DNA of 64,000 nucleotides from contig NC_089587.1 in the NCBI RefSeq assembly GCF_019320115.1, positions 102,946,166 to 103,010,165 of the forward strand, read 5' to 3'. Each line of letters starts with the position of its first letter. Positions within the stretch are counted from its first letter, which is position 1. Positions 11,801 to 22,756 of the stretch are shown here, piece after piece. The notes beneath the pieces are model-generated. The model was not told the DNA's origin, ran no database searches, and worked only from the letters and a program-made list of their open reading frames with translations. A program made the position numbers and the translations under genes. Origin of the DNA: Miscanthus floridulus. Its lineage: Eukaryota; Streptophyta; Magnoliopsida; Poales; Poaceae.

Positions 11801-12462
11801 AAGGAAGCCACGACGAAGCCTTCAGCGCACCAACGCGACGCCCAGACGGCCACGCGCGCGACTGGAAGCAAGCCGAAGCTCGCCGGTGGTGTAGCGCAAG
11901 CGGTGAACACTGTTCACAGTAATTACAAGTTTGCCATTCACCAAATTTCACAAATTACTCTCAAATTTTCATAACAACTCAAAAATCTCCAAAAATAAAA
12001 GTTGTTCAAAATCAAAAGTTCTACAACTTTGCTTTTATAATCATCTCCTAATTCGGTCTAGATTTTGAAATGAACTTTTGAATTTGAATAGGGAAATTTA
12101 CCGAATTTCGCCTTTTTGATTTACTCAAAAATTTTCTAAACAACTTCAAAAACTCCAAAAACAAACTTTGTATAACTTGCCAAGCTCTACACTTTTGCTT
12201 TTGGGCCCAACCCCAAAATATGCTTAGATTTTGAAATAGATTTTCAGGGTAGGGTTTACATGTTGAAAAGCGGGGTTTTCTCGAAAAATTCAAAACCCAG
12301 ACAAACTTTGAACTTGAGTCAAACAATACAATTCAACACTCATTACACAATTGTAAACTTGTTTTAGTAAATGCACATCAAAGTTTTTGCCAAATGTCAA
12401 ATGCTTTGCAATGCATATGATGACATGTCAGATTTTAATATTTAAACACCCGAGGTGTTACA
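8872..12462 (-). repeat. Tekay 3' LTR (3591 bp)
   Basis: Starts TGTGGCAGAACC and ends GGTGTTACA on the plus strand. It is AT-rich except for a GC-rich block at about 11040-11900, which in the sense direction follows the LTR start by roughly 0.6 kb and contains a TATA-like CCCTATAAAGC. A 252-codon plus-strand frame in this block (11216-11974) is repeated in the other LTR only because the LTRs are copies; it runs against the element's sense and I do not call it a gene. Confidence 0.93.
11777..11783 (-). promoter_or_regulatory. Putative TATA box in Tekay 3' LTR
   Basis: The minus strand reads CCCTATAAAGC, within the GC-rich block of the LTR. The same site occurs in the 5' LTR at 21169-21175. 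Confidence 0.45.
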
Positions 12463-12480
12463 ATCCTTCCCCCTAAAAAA
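12463..12480 (-). other. Tekay polypurine tract
   Basis: The minus strand reads AGGGGGAAGGAT immediately before the 3' LTR start (TGTAACACC). This is where plus-strand DNA synthesis of the element would be primed. Confidence 0.8.
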
Positions 12481-12628
12481 ATCTCGCCCCGAGATTCAAA
12501 GCCATAGGGTAAGTAATGGAAAAGGAAATGTGTCGTAAGAACACATACAAACTCTGTCCATAAAACAGCTGAGGTCCCTTTTACAAAACACAACTTGTAC
12601 TACCGAGCTCAACTAACATTACTCGATT

Positions 12629-15600
12629 CTATATTGACGCTAAAATTTCGGGAAACTTTTCTAACAAGTAATCTTCTAATTCCCAAGTAGCTTCCTCTTC
12701 TGAATGTTGATTCCATTGTATTTTATAGAACTTGATTGTCCGTCTTCGAGTAACACGATCTCTCTGATCTAACACTCGGATAGGATATTCGGAATAAGTT
12801 AAATCCGGTTCTAGTTCCACTCCTTCAACTTCAACATTCTGTTCAGGCACTCGGAGACACTTCTTCAATTGAGAAACATGGAACACATCATGCACGGCTG
12901 CAAGATGTTCAGGTAATTTCAACCGATATGCCACTTTTCCATACCTCTCCAGAATTTGATATGGTCCAATATATCGAGGCGCCAACTTTCCTTTAACACC
13001 AAAACGGGTAACTCCCTTCATTGGTGACACTTTCAGATACACAAAATCTCCTTTGGTAAATACCAATGGTCTCCGTCTTCTATCCGCATAACTCTTCTGT
13101 CGGGATTGAGCTATCTTCAAATTATTCTGTATTTGCCTAACCTTGTCTTCTGTTTCTTTCACAAGGTCAACTCCAAAGAATCTTCTTTCCCCAGGCTCAG
13201 ACCAACTCAATGATGTCCTGCATCTACGACCATAGAGTGCTTCAAATGGAGCCATTCTAATGCTTTCCTGATAACTATTGTTGTATGAGAACTCGGCTAA
13301 AGGTAAGCATTCATCCCATTTTTTTTGGAATAGTTAAGGACACAACACCTTAACATATCTTCAAGTACTTGATTGACTCTTTCAGTCTGTCCATCAGTCT
13401 GCGGATGATAAGCTGTACTGTACAGAAGTTTAGTACCCAACGAAGAATGCAATTGTTTCCAAAAGTTGGAGACAAACTGTGTACCCCTATCTGACACAAT
13501 AGTCTTGGGTATTCCATGGAGACTCATGATTCTTGCTAAGTACATTTTGGCATATTGGATCGTAGGATATATTGTCTTGACTGGAAGAAAATGCGCTGAC
13601 TTAGTGAGTCGATCTACAATAACCCATACTGAGTCAAATCCCTTTGATGTCTTGGGTAGACCAACAATAAAGTCCATGCTTATGTCCTCCCACTTCCAAG
13701 ATGGAATAGGTAATGGTTGTAATTCACCAGCAGACCTCAAATGTATAGCTTTCACCTTTTGACAAGTATCACACTTTGCTATGTATCTAGCAATCTCTAT
13801 TTTCATTTTAGTCCACCAGAATCTTTGCTTCAAGTCATGGTACATCTTGTTACTTCCCGGATGAATGGATAACCTAGTAGCATGTGCCTCATCTAGAATT
13901 GACTGCCGCAACTCAGGAACTTTTGGTACCACCAGGCGATCCTTGAACCACAACACATCTTCATTGTCAATACTAAAGCATTCCGCTTTTCTCTTCTTGA
14001 CTCTTTCCTTGATATGGGCTATACCTTTGTTTTCCTTCTGAGCAGCAATAACTTGATCTCGAATAGTGGCTTCAACAATTATGTTGGTCAAACTTCCTTG
14101 TTGAATTACTTCTACATTCAACTTTTCCATTTCTTGACATAAATTCAAACCCATTGTTCTCACTGTCAGACAATTGCAATAACCTTTGCGACTGAGAGCA
14201 TCTGCAACCACATTTGCTTTACCAGGGTGATAATGTACTTCCAAATCATAATCCTTAATCAGTTCTAACCATCTTCTTTGTCGCATGTTCAATTCTGACT
14301 GAGTAAAGATATACTTTAAGCTTTTATGGTCTGTATACATATGACACGTATTACCAAGCAGGTAATGCCACCAAACCTTTAGAGCATGAACCACAGCCGC
14401 TAACTCCAAGTCATGAGTTGGATAGTGTTCTTCATGTTGCTTAAGTTGCCTGGATGCATAGGCAATGACTCGACCTTCTTGCATCAACACACATCCAATA
14501 CCAATACCTGAAGCATCACAATAAACATCAAACGGCTTCTCAATGTCAGGTTGGGCTAATACTGGTGCAGTAGTCAACAGTATCTTCAAAGTCTGGAAAG
14601 CCTCTTCACAATCTGATGACCAGACAAACTTTACTTGGTTCTTCAACAATTCAGTTATGGATTTTGATATCTTTGAGAAATCTGGAATAAACCGACGGTA
14701 ATATCCCGCCAAACCCAGAAAACTCCGAACTTGATGAACTGTGGTTGGCGGTTTTCAATCAAACACATCCTTCACTTTGCTTGGATCAACTGCAACTCCT
14801 TCGGCTGACAAGACATGTCCAAGAAATTGCACTTCCTTAAGCCAAAAATCACACTTGCTAAACTTGGCATATAGTTGATGTTCTCTCAAACGGGTCAGAA
14901 CTATTCTGAGATGTTCTGCATGTTCTTTCTTATTCTTGGAATATACTAAAATGTCATCAATAAACACCACTACAAACTTGTCTAGCTCCGGCATGAATAC
15001 TGAGTTCATTAGATACATGAAATGAGCTGGAGCATTTGTCAAACCAAAAGACATTACCAAGTATTCATATAACCCATATCTTGTGGTAAATGCCGTTTTG
15101 GGAATACCCTCAGGCTTTATCTTGATTTGGTGATATCCTGATCTCAAATCTATCTTGGAGAAAACTTTGGCTCCGGCCAGTTGATCAAAAAGCAGATCTA
15201 TCCGAGGTAATGGATACTTATTCTTGATGGTCACTTCATTCAATGGACGATAGTCAACACATAACCTCAGGGTCTCATCTTTCTTTTTCACAAAAATTGC
15301 CGGACATCCCCAAGGTGAAGAACTAGGTTGGATAAACCCTTTCTCAATCAATTCTTGTAACTGAGTTTTCAACTCGGCCAATTCCTTAGGTGGCATCCTA
15401 TAAGCTCTCCGAGAAATCGGAGCTGTTCCAGGTTGTAACTCTATATTGAACTGTACATCCCTATCAGGTGGTAGACCGAGTAAATCTTCAGGAAACACAT
15501 CCGGAAATTCACACACTACCGGAATATATCTAATCTCTTTGACAGCAGTTGCACAAATCTTGCTCACTGATCTTCTTAGGGTTGGAAGTTGGATAAGAAG

Positions 15601-17139
15601 TTGAGAATTACTATCAGGCAAACTCACTCTTAAGGTCCTATTCAAAGCATCTATAACAGCCTTATGCTGATACATCCAATTCATTCCCAAAATTACATCT
15701 ATATCCTGATCCTTAAGGATAATCATGGTAGTGGGAAAAATATGCCCACCCAGGTTTACGGGTACCTGGTATACCATCTCCTTAGTACACAGACATCCCC
15801 CGGGCGACTGTATAAAGAAACTTTCCTTTGTTGCCCCAATCGAAATTTCATGCTTCACGACAAATGTTCTATTGATGAATGAATGCGATGCGCCAGAATC
15901 AAAAAGTATAACTGCAGGGTGATTGGCAACAGGAAACATACCCATCATCACTGGCTCCCCTTCCGGAATTTCTCCAGCTTGAATATAGAACACCCGTCCT
16001 GTCTTCCTCTCATCTTTGCCCTTCTGAGCATTCTGATTGGGGTTCTTATTTGGTGCCTGACCCTGTTGTTGATTGGTAGGAGCCTTCTGATAATTTTGAT
16101 TAGCCTGCCTAGGATATGGACATTCCCTGGAGAAATGACCAATTCTACCACAATTGTAACACGGATAGTTGTGACCCTGGGATGTTGGAGCATTGCCACC
16201 AGAAGCATTGGTCGACTGTGAACTCGGATAGGTTATAGCAGGACGAACATTTGACTGTTGCCCGGCTTGGAACTACGGCGGACGATAAGGAGGACGATTA
16301 TGCTGTACTGGATGATAAATCACCCTCTGCCTCTTTTGATTTCCCCCAAAAGATCCAGACGGCACACTCTTTTTCTTTTTGAGCTCCTTATGCTGCCGAT
16401 ACTTTGATTCTGAAGCAATTGCAATATTTACTGCCTCATGGTAAGTGACATTGGTGCAAGTGGTCATCATAGTCTGCAACTTGGTATTCAGGCCTCTCAT
16501 AAACCACCTCTTCTTCTTGGCATCAGTATTGACATGTTTGGATGCATATTGGGACAGATGATTAAATCTTCCCACATACTGCATCACGCTTTGATCTCCT
16601 TGTTTCAAAGCAAGGAATTCATCTAGCTTCATAGCCATTACTCCTTCAGGGATATAATGGGCTCTGAAGGCCGTACGGAACTCAGCCCAAGTTATTGGAA
16701 TGCCAGCTGGTTGCATAGCCACTAAGTTTGCCCACCAAGCACTTGCTGCTCCTCTAAGTTGTTGGGCGGCAAACATAGGTTTCTGATACTCTGTGCATGG
16801 GATAAGGTCAAATTTCTGCTCCATGGTTCGAAGCCAGTCATCAGCCTCCAATGGTTCATCTGCCTTGGTAAACACCGAGGGTCTTGTGTCTGTGAAATCA
16901 ACATATGTAGCCTCCTGTCGGTTATGGTGGCGCCCACGGTTTCCGTACATCTGATTCTGATTACTCTGAGCCATCTCATGAAGCAAACGAGAATTTTCAG
17001 CCGTCACATTGACAAGTGCAGTTATAGCATCAGCTAAATTGGTTGGAATTGGTGGCGGATCTAGAATACCGTCCTCATCTTGTGAAGTTCCTGGAATAAA
17101 CGAACCCCGTGTATGATGCATCTGCTCATAACAAACCAA
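12629..17139 (-). pseudogene. Tekay gag-pol polyprotein with chromodomain (two nonsense codons, one frameshift)
   Basis: Minus strand, from ATG 17139 (MHHTRG six residues later is an alternative start). Gag fills 16273-17139, with the capsid pattern LRGAASAWWANL. A CCHC knuckle [14 protein letters not shown] lies at 16120-16161. Protease has [13 protein letters not shown] the catalytic FIDDILVYS (about 14940-14972), RNase H the [14 protein letters not shown] start (here [13 protein letters not shown]), and integrase a zinc finger ending CDTCQKV plus a core with [13 protein letters not shown] chromodomain (EEEATWELEDYLL) closes the protein near 12640-12800 and would steer insertion to chromatin. 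Breaks: a TAG near 16275 after gag, a TGA near 14755 where a Trp is expected, and a frameshift in an A-run near 13322. Confidence 0.93.
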
Positions 17140-17297
17140 ACTTTATTCACATGTCTTTATTGAATTGTACCAAAGCTTACTCTAGACACATTATATGGAG
17201 CTTACTAATGTACAAACAAACCTACGAGTACGAAAACAGAACTACATAACTTAACTAGAGCTACTATTATACAACTCTCCTCCTTTCCTCAATTTCT

Positions 17298-17882
17298 TCA
17301 AACTTCAGGCTCGGTATCCATTCCGGAATTATTACCGCCTTCATCATCACTTTCATCGATCATTACTAATTCTTCAGGATCTTCTTCTTCTTCCTCTCCC
17401 GATTCATCATCATCGGCAAGGATGACACCGGGGTCCATGGCATCAGCTTGAGGCTCATGATTCGGATTCAGTAGATTGCTAAGCCTATGAACTTCCTCAT
17501 GTAGATATGTATTATGTTCTTCTAAATCTTCTACATAGAATTCTAGCTCATGAGTTCTAGCTCTAGCTACATCTTCCCTGTGCCAAGCTTCATTTCTTCC
17601 TTCCACCATACGAACTAACATACTTTCGCAGTTCCTATGCGCGGTGGTGAGCTGCCTCAATTGACCCTGTAATTCTCCTATTTGTATAACATCCAAAGCC
17701 CTTTCTCTAGTAGATTGTGCTAACTCCATAGAAACCCTCAGTACCTCTGCCTGGGGATCAGGCCTAGTACTGCTACTGCTAGCACCATCATTTCTAGGGG
17801 CAAGTTGGTGACGAGGAACTCCTTTGGGTCCGGTGGACTTATGGGGCGTCATCTTGGCATGAGCCATACTGTAGGAAACCAA
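17298..17882 (-). CDS. Extra leader ORF upstream of Tekay gag, 194 aa, coiled-coil with acidic tail
   Basis: A complete ORF lies between the 5' LTR/primer site (18249-18260) and gag (17139), on the element's sense strand. The start could be the first Met or the internal Met of MAHAKMTPHK. Visible parts are a basic N-terminus, a Ser-rich linker with two Pro, a helical Glu/Arg/Leu-rich middle (about residues 45-135, with the heptad-like LEFYVEDLEEHNTYLHEEV), and a strongly acidic C-terminus (SGEEEEEDPEEL). No stop interrupts it, unlike gag-pol. I recognise no domain. It may be an accessory protein of this subfamily, or a gag-proximal segment once joined to gag; its function is unknown. Confidence 0.6.
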   Translation of the reverse strand: MVSYSMAHAKMTPHKSTGPKGVPRHQLAPRNDGASSSSTRPDPQAEVLRVSMELAQSTRERALDVIQIGELQGQLRQLTTAHRNCESMLVRMVEGRNEAWHREDVARARTHELEFYVEDLEEHNTYLHEEVHRLSNLLNPNHEPQADAMDPGVILADDDESGEEEEEDPEELVMIDESDDEGGNNSGMDTEPEV

Positions 17883-18248
17883 TTTAATCCAAGTAAGACC
17901 ATTTGATCAAAATCCAAAGAGTAGCTAAGATGGATTACATTCCTCAAACCAGACTCACTACTTAACTCCAGACTAAGAGGTGAAGGAAGTAACAAGTGAA
18001 TTATTCATGATGCATGAATCGTTCTTACGAACAAAAACATCAAAGTTTATAATGCATATAAACAACATTTATTTTGTATATAGGGCATAGTAATATTACT
18101 ACTCCACCACACAAAACATTTTAATCAAATAGGGAATGGTGAGAAAGAAATAAGATAAGTCAGAAGCAATTTGGACCAAATTATCAAGTTAAATTTAGTC
18201 ATCCCAAATCATTTCGTAAAACAATACAACAAAAACCTTGTAATGATC

Positions 18249-18260
18249 GCTCTGATACCA
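18249..18260 (-). other. Tekay primer binding site (tRNA-Met)
   Basis: Plus-strand GCTCTGATACCA is the exact complement of TGGTATCAGAGC. It lies three bases from the 5' LTR edge at 18264. Confidence 0.92.
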
Positions 18261-18263
18261 TTC

Positions 18264-21200
18264 TGTGGTAGAACCTCCTAAGTTATAGGGCCCACATGCA
18301 CCTGTCACTGTCCGACGACCTTTGACATTTATGCATATGTTTCCATGAACTTAAAAAGACTGTCGGGTGTCCTCGGGGAACCCTGAATCATCCACGATTT
18401 CTGAGCAGGATCATGTTACAGAGTCATTGCAGTATTACAACATTTATTCAAATATCAAAACCAGAGTAAAAACAGCGGAAGTCTTGCGATAACATAGTTT
18501 ACAAACCAGTTGTTTCAAACCTTACAAACTAAGTTTGATAAATATTACAAACCATAGTAGTAGTGGAGTATTATAATTATCATATACTTAACACACAAGA
18601 TAAACATCCTGCCCAAGGATCACACATTTACTTCTCGTCGTCAGAATGAACGATAGTCATGCAGCACGATCCAAAATAGATCTGCTCATGAGACTCACCT
18701 GCAACAAGGGGTCAACGAACCCTGAGTACAAAGGTACTCAACAAGGCTTATCCAAAATATTAACTGATAAACTCAGTAATGCAGACTTAGGGATTCAAGG
18801 TATAGCTTTAACAATGATCAAAGTTCTTTTGCGTAAAAGCTCTTTTAACAACATTCTTTATATAGAAAACTTCTCGAGAATTATATACAAAGCTGACACG
18901 ATCCGCACTGAGATCATGAAACTTCATATCCAACACCTTCACAAGCCTTATTCAAGTTCTGGTTATTAATTCTACGATGATGAACAGTGAGTTGAGTCTC
19001 CATAACCGAGGAGCAACGACGATTCGAACCGATTAAAACCCAGCTGGGGATTCCAGACCACACGACATATGCAGGTCCCTGACCTACATATACCAACCTA
19101 CCCTCGGATCCTCTAAAACAAGAACGGGTCCGCGCCACCCGAGAACACATTACTCCACCATTCCAGCCCATGGCCACGTGGGTACACGCTATTCCCGCCA
19201 TCTCTCCACTCCCAGTGCGCGAGTAGCCATTCTCGTAATAGAATTGCCAAGCTCAGGCTTACCGGAGTATGTGGTTAGTACTACAAATTCTCACCTCATA
19301 CAATTCAACAACGGACGTGCCTTAATCGACACAGGCGGAAAGAACCCGCTCACAAGACCTCCATGTCTTGTGGCTCACACTCACCGAGTCCGCCCGGTCT
19401 AGATTTATTACTCCACATTCCCATATCACATGTTAACATAGTTAACCAATGTTCTATTTGTTACTTGCGGGTGGCAGGTAGTCACCCGACTTTCATCGTT
19501 CTACGCATAGCTAAGCAAGACTAGGCATATACGAGTTTAAAACTGGTAATATGGTAAATATGGAATAACAAGGGTGGTAATGCACCAATTAGGCTTTTAC
19601 TTAACTCCTAATCACTTAATGCAGTAACGGAAAGCAAAAGCGAAATTAATTTATAAAACACAAGGTAGGGTTGTATGCATCCGGGGCTTGCCTTCGTTGA
19701 CGGAAAAGTCCGGTTCCTGCGACGATACACAAGGATTCGATCCGACCTCAACAGACTGATTAACCTCTTCAACAGCTTGATTAACTACCACGTTTTCATC
19801 TTCGTTCACTACACGTAATAACAATGCCATGTTCAACATGATGCGGAATACTAAATATGATGCTCGATGATGGATACAAAAATTAACAATTTGAATACAA
19901 CTTTCCTTCGCGGTACAGTTACAAGTCAAACAAACTAAATCTTTTTCGTAACACATACATCCACTGCCAAGGATCATTATCAACAAATGACCCAAGGTCA
20001 TCACTCAATCCAAAATTCCAAACAAAACCTAAATCACTAAAGGTTACTATTTGCTTTTATGAATTAATTATTTAATTCAAAATTATGAAATAAATCAACT
20101 TATTCTAATTGAGCCCAAAATTTTAGTACATGTTCATTACATGATAACTAAGTGGCAAAACAAATTTCATAATTTTTGGATAAATAAATAAGCCTAGAAA
20201 AATCCTGGAAATCCATTTATGAATAAATTGAGCAATTTTTATCACATTTAAAACTTACTGAAAAACACTGTTTCATATTTTTCTTAAATACTATACATCT
20301 CAGAGAAGTGACACAAAAATTTTCATAATTTTTGGAGCTCTAAATAAATCTACACAAAAATAACAAAAACAGACACTATTCATTCAAATCTGAAAATAGA
20401 AAAATCCATTTGAACGCTGAGTCACTGACATCGGACCCCACCTGTCATCTTCTACCTCCCGCGTGTTGACTACGATGACGACGGCGCTGACCGGCGCAAA
20501 CTCACCGACGGTGAGTCCAAAGGCGACGGTCAAGGTACCAAAATGACCACATCATCACGGCGCATCGACTGAAGGCACTAGCTAGGCGAATTACTACGAG
20601 TTACGAGCTTGGCGTCGGCCATGGCGGACGCGGTGGCACGGCAGTGCTACGCCGGCGAAACAAAGCCAAAAACGGGGAAACAGAAGGCATGGGAAGGTCC
20701 AGTAGCTCACCACGAACACGTTCAAGCAAGAATTAAGGCTGGAGAAGCAACGGTGAAGCGGGGCGGCGTTCACAGCGATCACGGCGGTGCGAGCAATGAC
20801 GACGGCGGTGTTCTAGTGACTGTGGTGGACAAAACGAGTAATCAACAAGATATTAAGCACCACGGCATCGCGGAGAAGCTGAAACAATGCTTCCCGAGAG
20901 CAGAAGCTCACCGTAGAGTACTGGCCACGACGGCGCTCGCTCGACGGGGACTCTGCCGGCCGCGAGGAAGAAGAGTGTGGTCAGCGAGTTCCCGGCGAAA
21001 TCAGCCGACCACAGTTGGTTGGGTGGATGCGCAAGAGAAAGACAGAACTGGAACGGCCTTTACCAAGACGACCACGGCGCTAGGGAGACGGTACGGGCTC
21101 GCCGGAGTGGAGCAGCGGCGACGGGAAAAACAGAGAGCGAAGAAAGAAGAACGGTGGCGGCTCCAGAGCTTTATAGGGCAGCCAAAGAAGCGCAAGGAAG

Positions 21201-21855
21201 CCACGACGAAGCCTTCAGCGTGCCAACGCGACGCCCAGATGGCCACGCGCGCGACTGGAAGCAAGCCGAAGCTCACCGGCGGTGTAGCGCAAGCGGTGAA
21301 CACTGTTCACAGTAATTACAAGTTTGCCATTCGCCAAATTTCACAAATTACTCTCAAATTTTCATAACAACTCAAAAATCTCCAAAAATAAAAGTTGTTC
21401 AAAATCAAAAGTTCTACAACTTTGCTTTTATAACCATCTCCTAATTCGGTCTAGATTTTGAAATGAACTTTTGAATTTGAATAGGGAAATTTACCGAATT
21501 TCACCTTTTTGATTTACTCAAAAATTTTCTAAACAACTTCAAAAAATCCAAAAACAAACTTTGTATAACTTGCCAAGCTCTACACTTTTGCTTTTGGGCC
21601 CAACCCCAAAATATGCTTAGATTTTGAAATGGATTTTCAGGGTAGGGTTTACATGTTGAAAAGCGGGGTTTTCTCGAAAAATTCAAAACCCAGACAAACT
21701 TTGAACTTGAGTCAAACAATACAATTCAACACTCATTACACAATTGTAAACTTGTTTTAGTAAATGCACATCAAAGTTTTCACCAAATGTCAAATGCTTT
21801 GCAATGCATATGATGACATGTCAGATTTTAATATTTAAACACCCGAGGTGTTACA
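18264..21855 (-). repeat. Tekay 5' LTR (3592 bp)
   Basis: Near-identical copy of 8872-12462, from TGTGGTAGAACC to GGTGTTACA. Differences seen by eye are few and mostly transitions, consistent with methylated-cytosine decay after insertion. The GC-rich block is at about 20430-21300 and the TATA-like site at 21169-21175. Confidence 0.95.
21169..21175 (-). promoter_or_regulatory. Putative TATA box in Tekay 5' LTR
   Basis: Minus strand CCCTATAAAGC inside the GC-rich block; the transcript would start near 21140 and run left through gag-pol. Confidence 0.45.
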
Positions 21856-21860
21856 TCGCA

Positions 21861-22756
21861 CCAACTATGGCGAGTGGGCGGTGACCATGAAGGTCAAGCT
21901 CAGAGCCCAATGGCTCTAGAATGCCATTGACAAGGGCACCAACAACAAAGAAGATGACATGTCTATGTTGGAGGCTATCCTTGCTGCTATGCCAGCGGAG
22001 TACAAGGAGCCGTTGGGGCAAAGAACTCTACTAAGGAGGCATGGGAGACCATTGCAGTGATGCGCGTTGGCTCTGACCGCGCAAAGAAGGTGATGATCCA
22101 ACTGCTGAAGCAAGAGTACGCCTACCTCAAGTTCAAAGATGGTTAGTCGGTGGAGGACTTCTCCCTCCGCCTACAGTCGCTCATCAGCCACGACGTCACC
22201 ATCGATGAAGAAGAGGTGGTCTCCAAGTACCTCCACTTCATGCCGGTGAAGTACATCTAGATCGCTCTCTCCATAGAGACGATGCTAGACTTGTCCACCC
22301 TCACAATTGAGGATATGACAGGCCATCTACAGGCGATGGATGAGCGCATAGAGTAGGCCATAGCAATGACGGACAATGGTAAGCTGCTGCTGATAGAGGA
22401 GGTGTGGGCTGCCCAGATGAAGAAGTCCGAGGAAGTCTCCTCTAGCCACAGTGGTGATGGCAAGTGTCACGGCAAGGCTTCTTCGGAGAAGAAGAAGAAG
22501 GTTGACCCCAACGCCTGTCGGCACTGCGGGAAGACGGGCCATTGGGCAAAGGAGTGCCCAAATTGTAAGCAGGAGAAGAAGGCTGAGGCTCATTTAGCGC
22601 AGGCTGATGAGGCCACTCTCCTAATGGCAACATTCTATGCACTACACAACATTGAGGCGAAGGAGAAGGGAGAGGTGATGGTGGTGGAAGGGCACAACAA
22701 GGCTCTAAAGGCTGTCAACCTTGATGAACCGCGTGCCCAAGTTAGCCTTGGATGTG
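21861..22756 (+). pseudogene. copia-2 gag, main part with CCHC knuckle
   Basis: Continues the gag piece at 8748-8866. It opens with TNYGEWAVTMKVKLRAQWL, a typical Copia gag N-terminal pattern, and carries the nucleocapsid knuckle CRHCGKTGHWAKEC at about 22515-22557. Breaks are a one-base deletion near 22015 and in-frame TAG codons near 21914, 22145, 22258 and 22353, all where CAG or TGG is plausible. Together with the stops of pol this points to decay of a heavily methylated, long-silent copy. Confidence 0.82.

Larger units (their letters stand above)
8872..21855 (-). mobile_element. Complete Tekay-type Ty3/Gypsy chromovirus (12,984 bp, TSD TCGCA)
   Basis: Two LTRs of 3591 and 3592 bp enclose a gag-pol with a C-terminal chromodomain. 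A perfect 5-bp duplication TCGCA flanks it at 8867-8871 and 21856-21860. On the minus strand the order is 5' LTR, tRNA-Met primer site, extra leader ORF, gag, protease, RT, RNase H, integrase, chromodomain, polypurine tract, 3' LTR. Chromodomain and long LTRs place it in the Tekay (Del) clade. The LTR copies differ at few sites, mostly C/T or G/A, so insertion is recent relative to copia-2. Premature stops and a frameshift in gag-pol argue that it is no longer autonomous. Confidence 0.95.

Noticed and set aside
11216..11974. 252-codon open frame, repeated at 20609-21367
   Set aside because: It lies antisense in the GC-rich block of the Tekay LTR and is present twice only because both LTRs are copies. 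No domain is visible.
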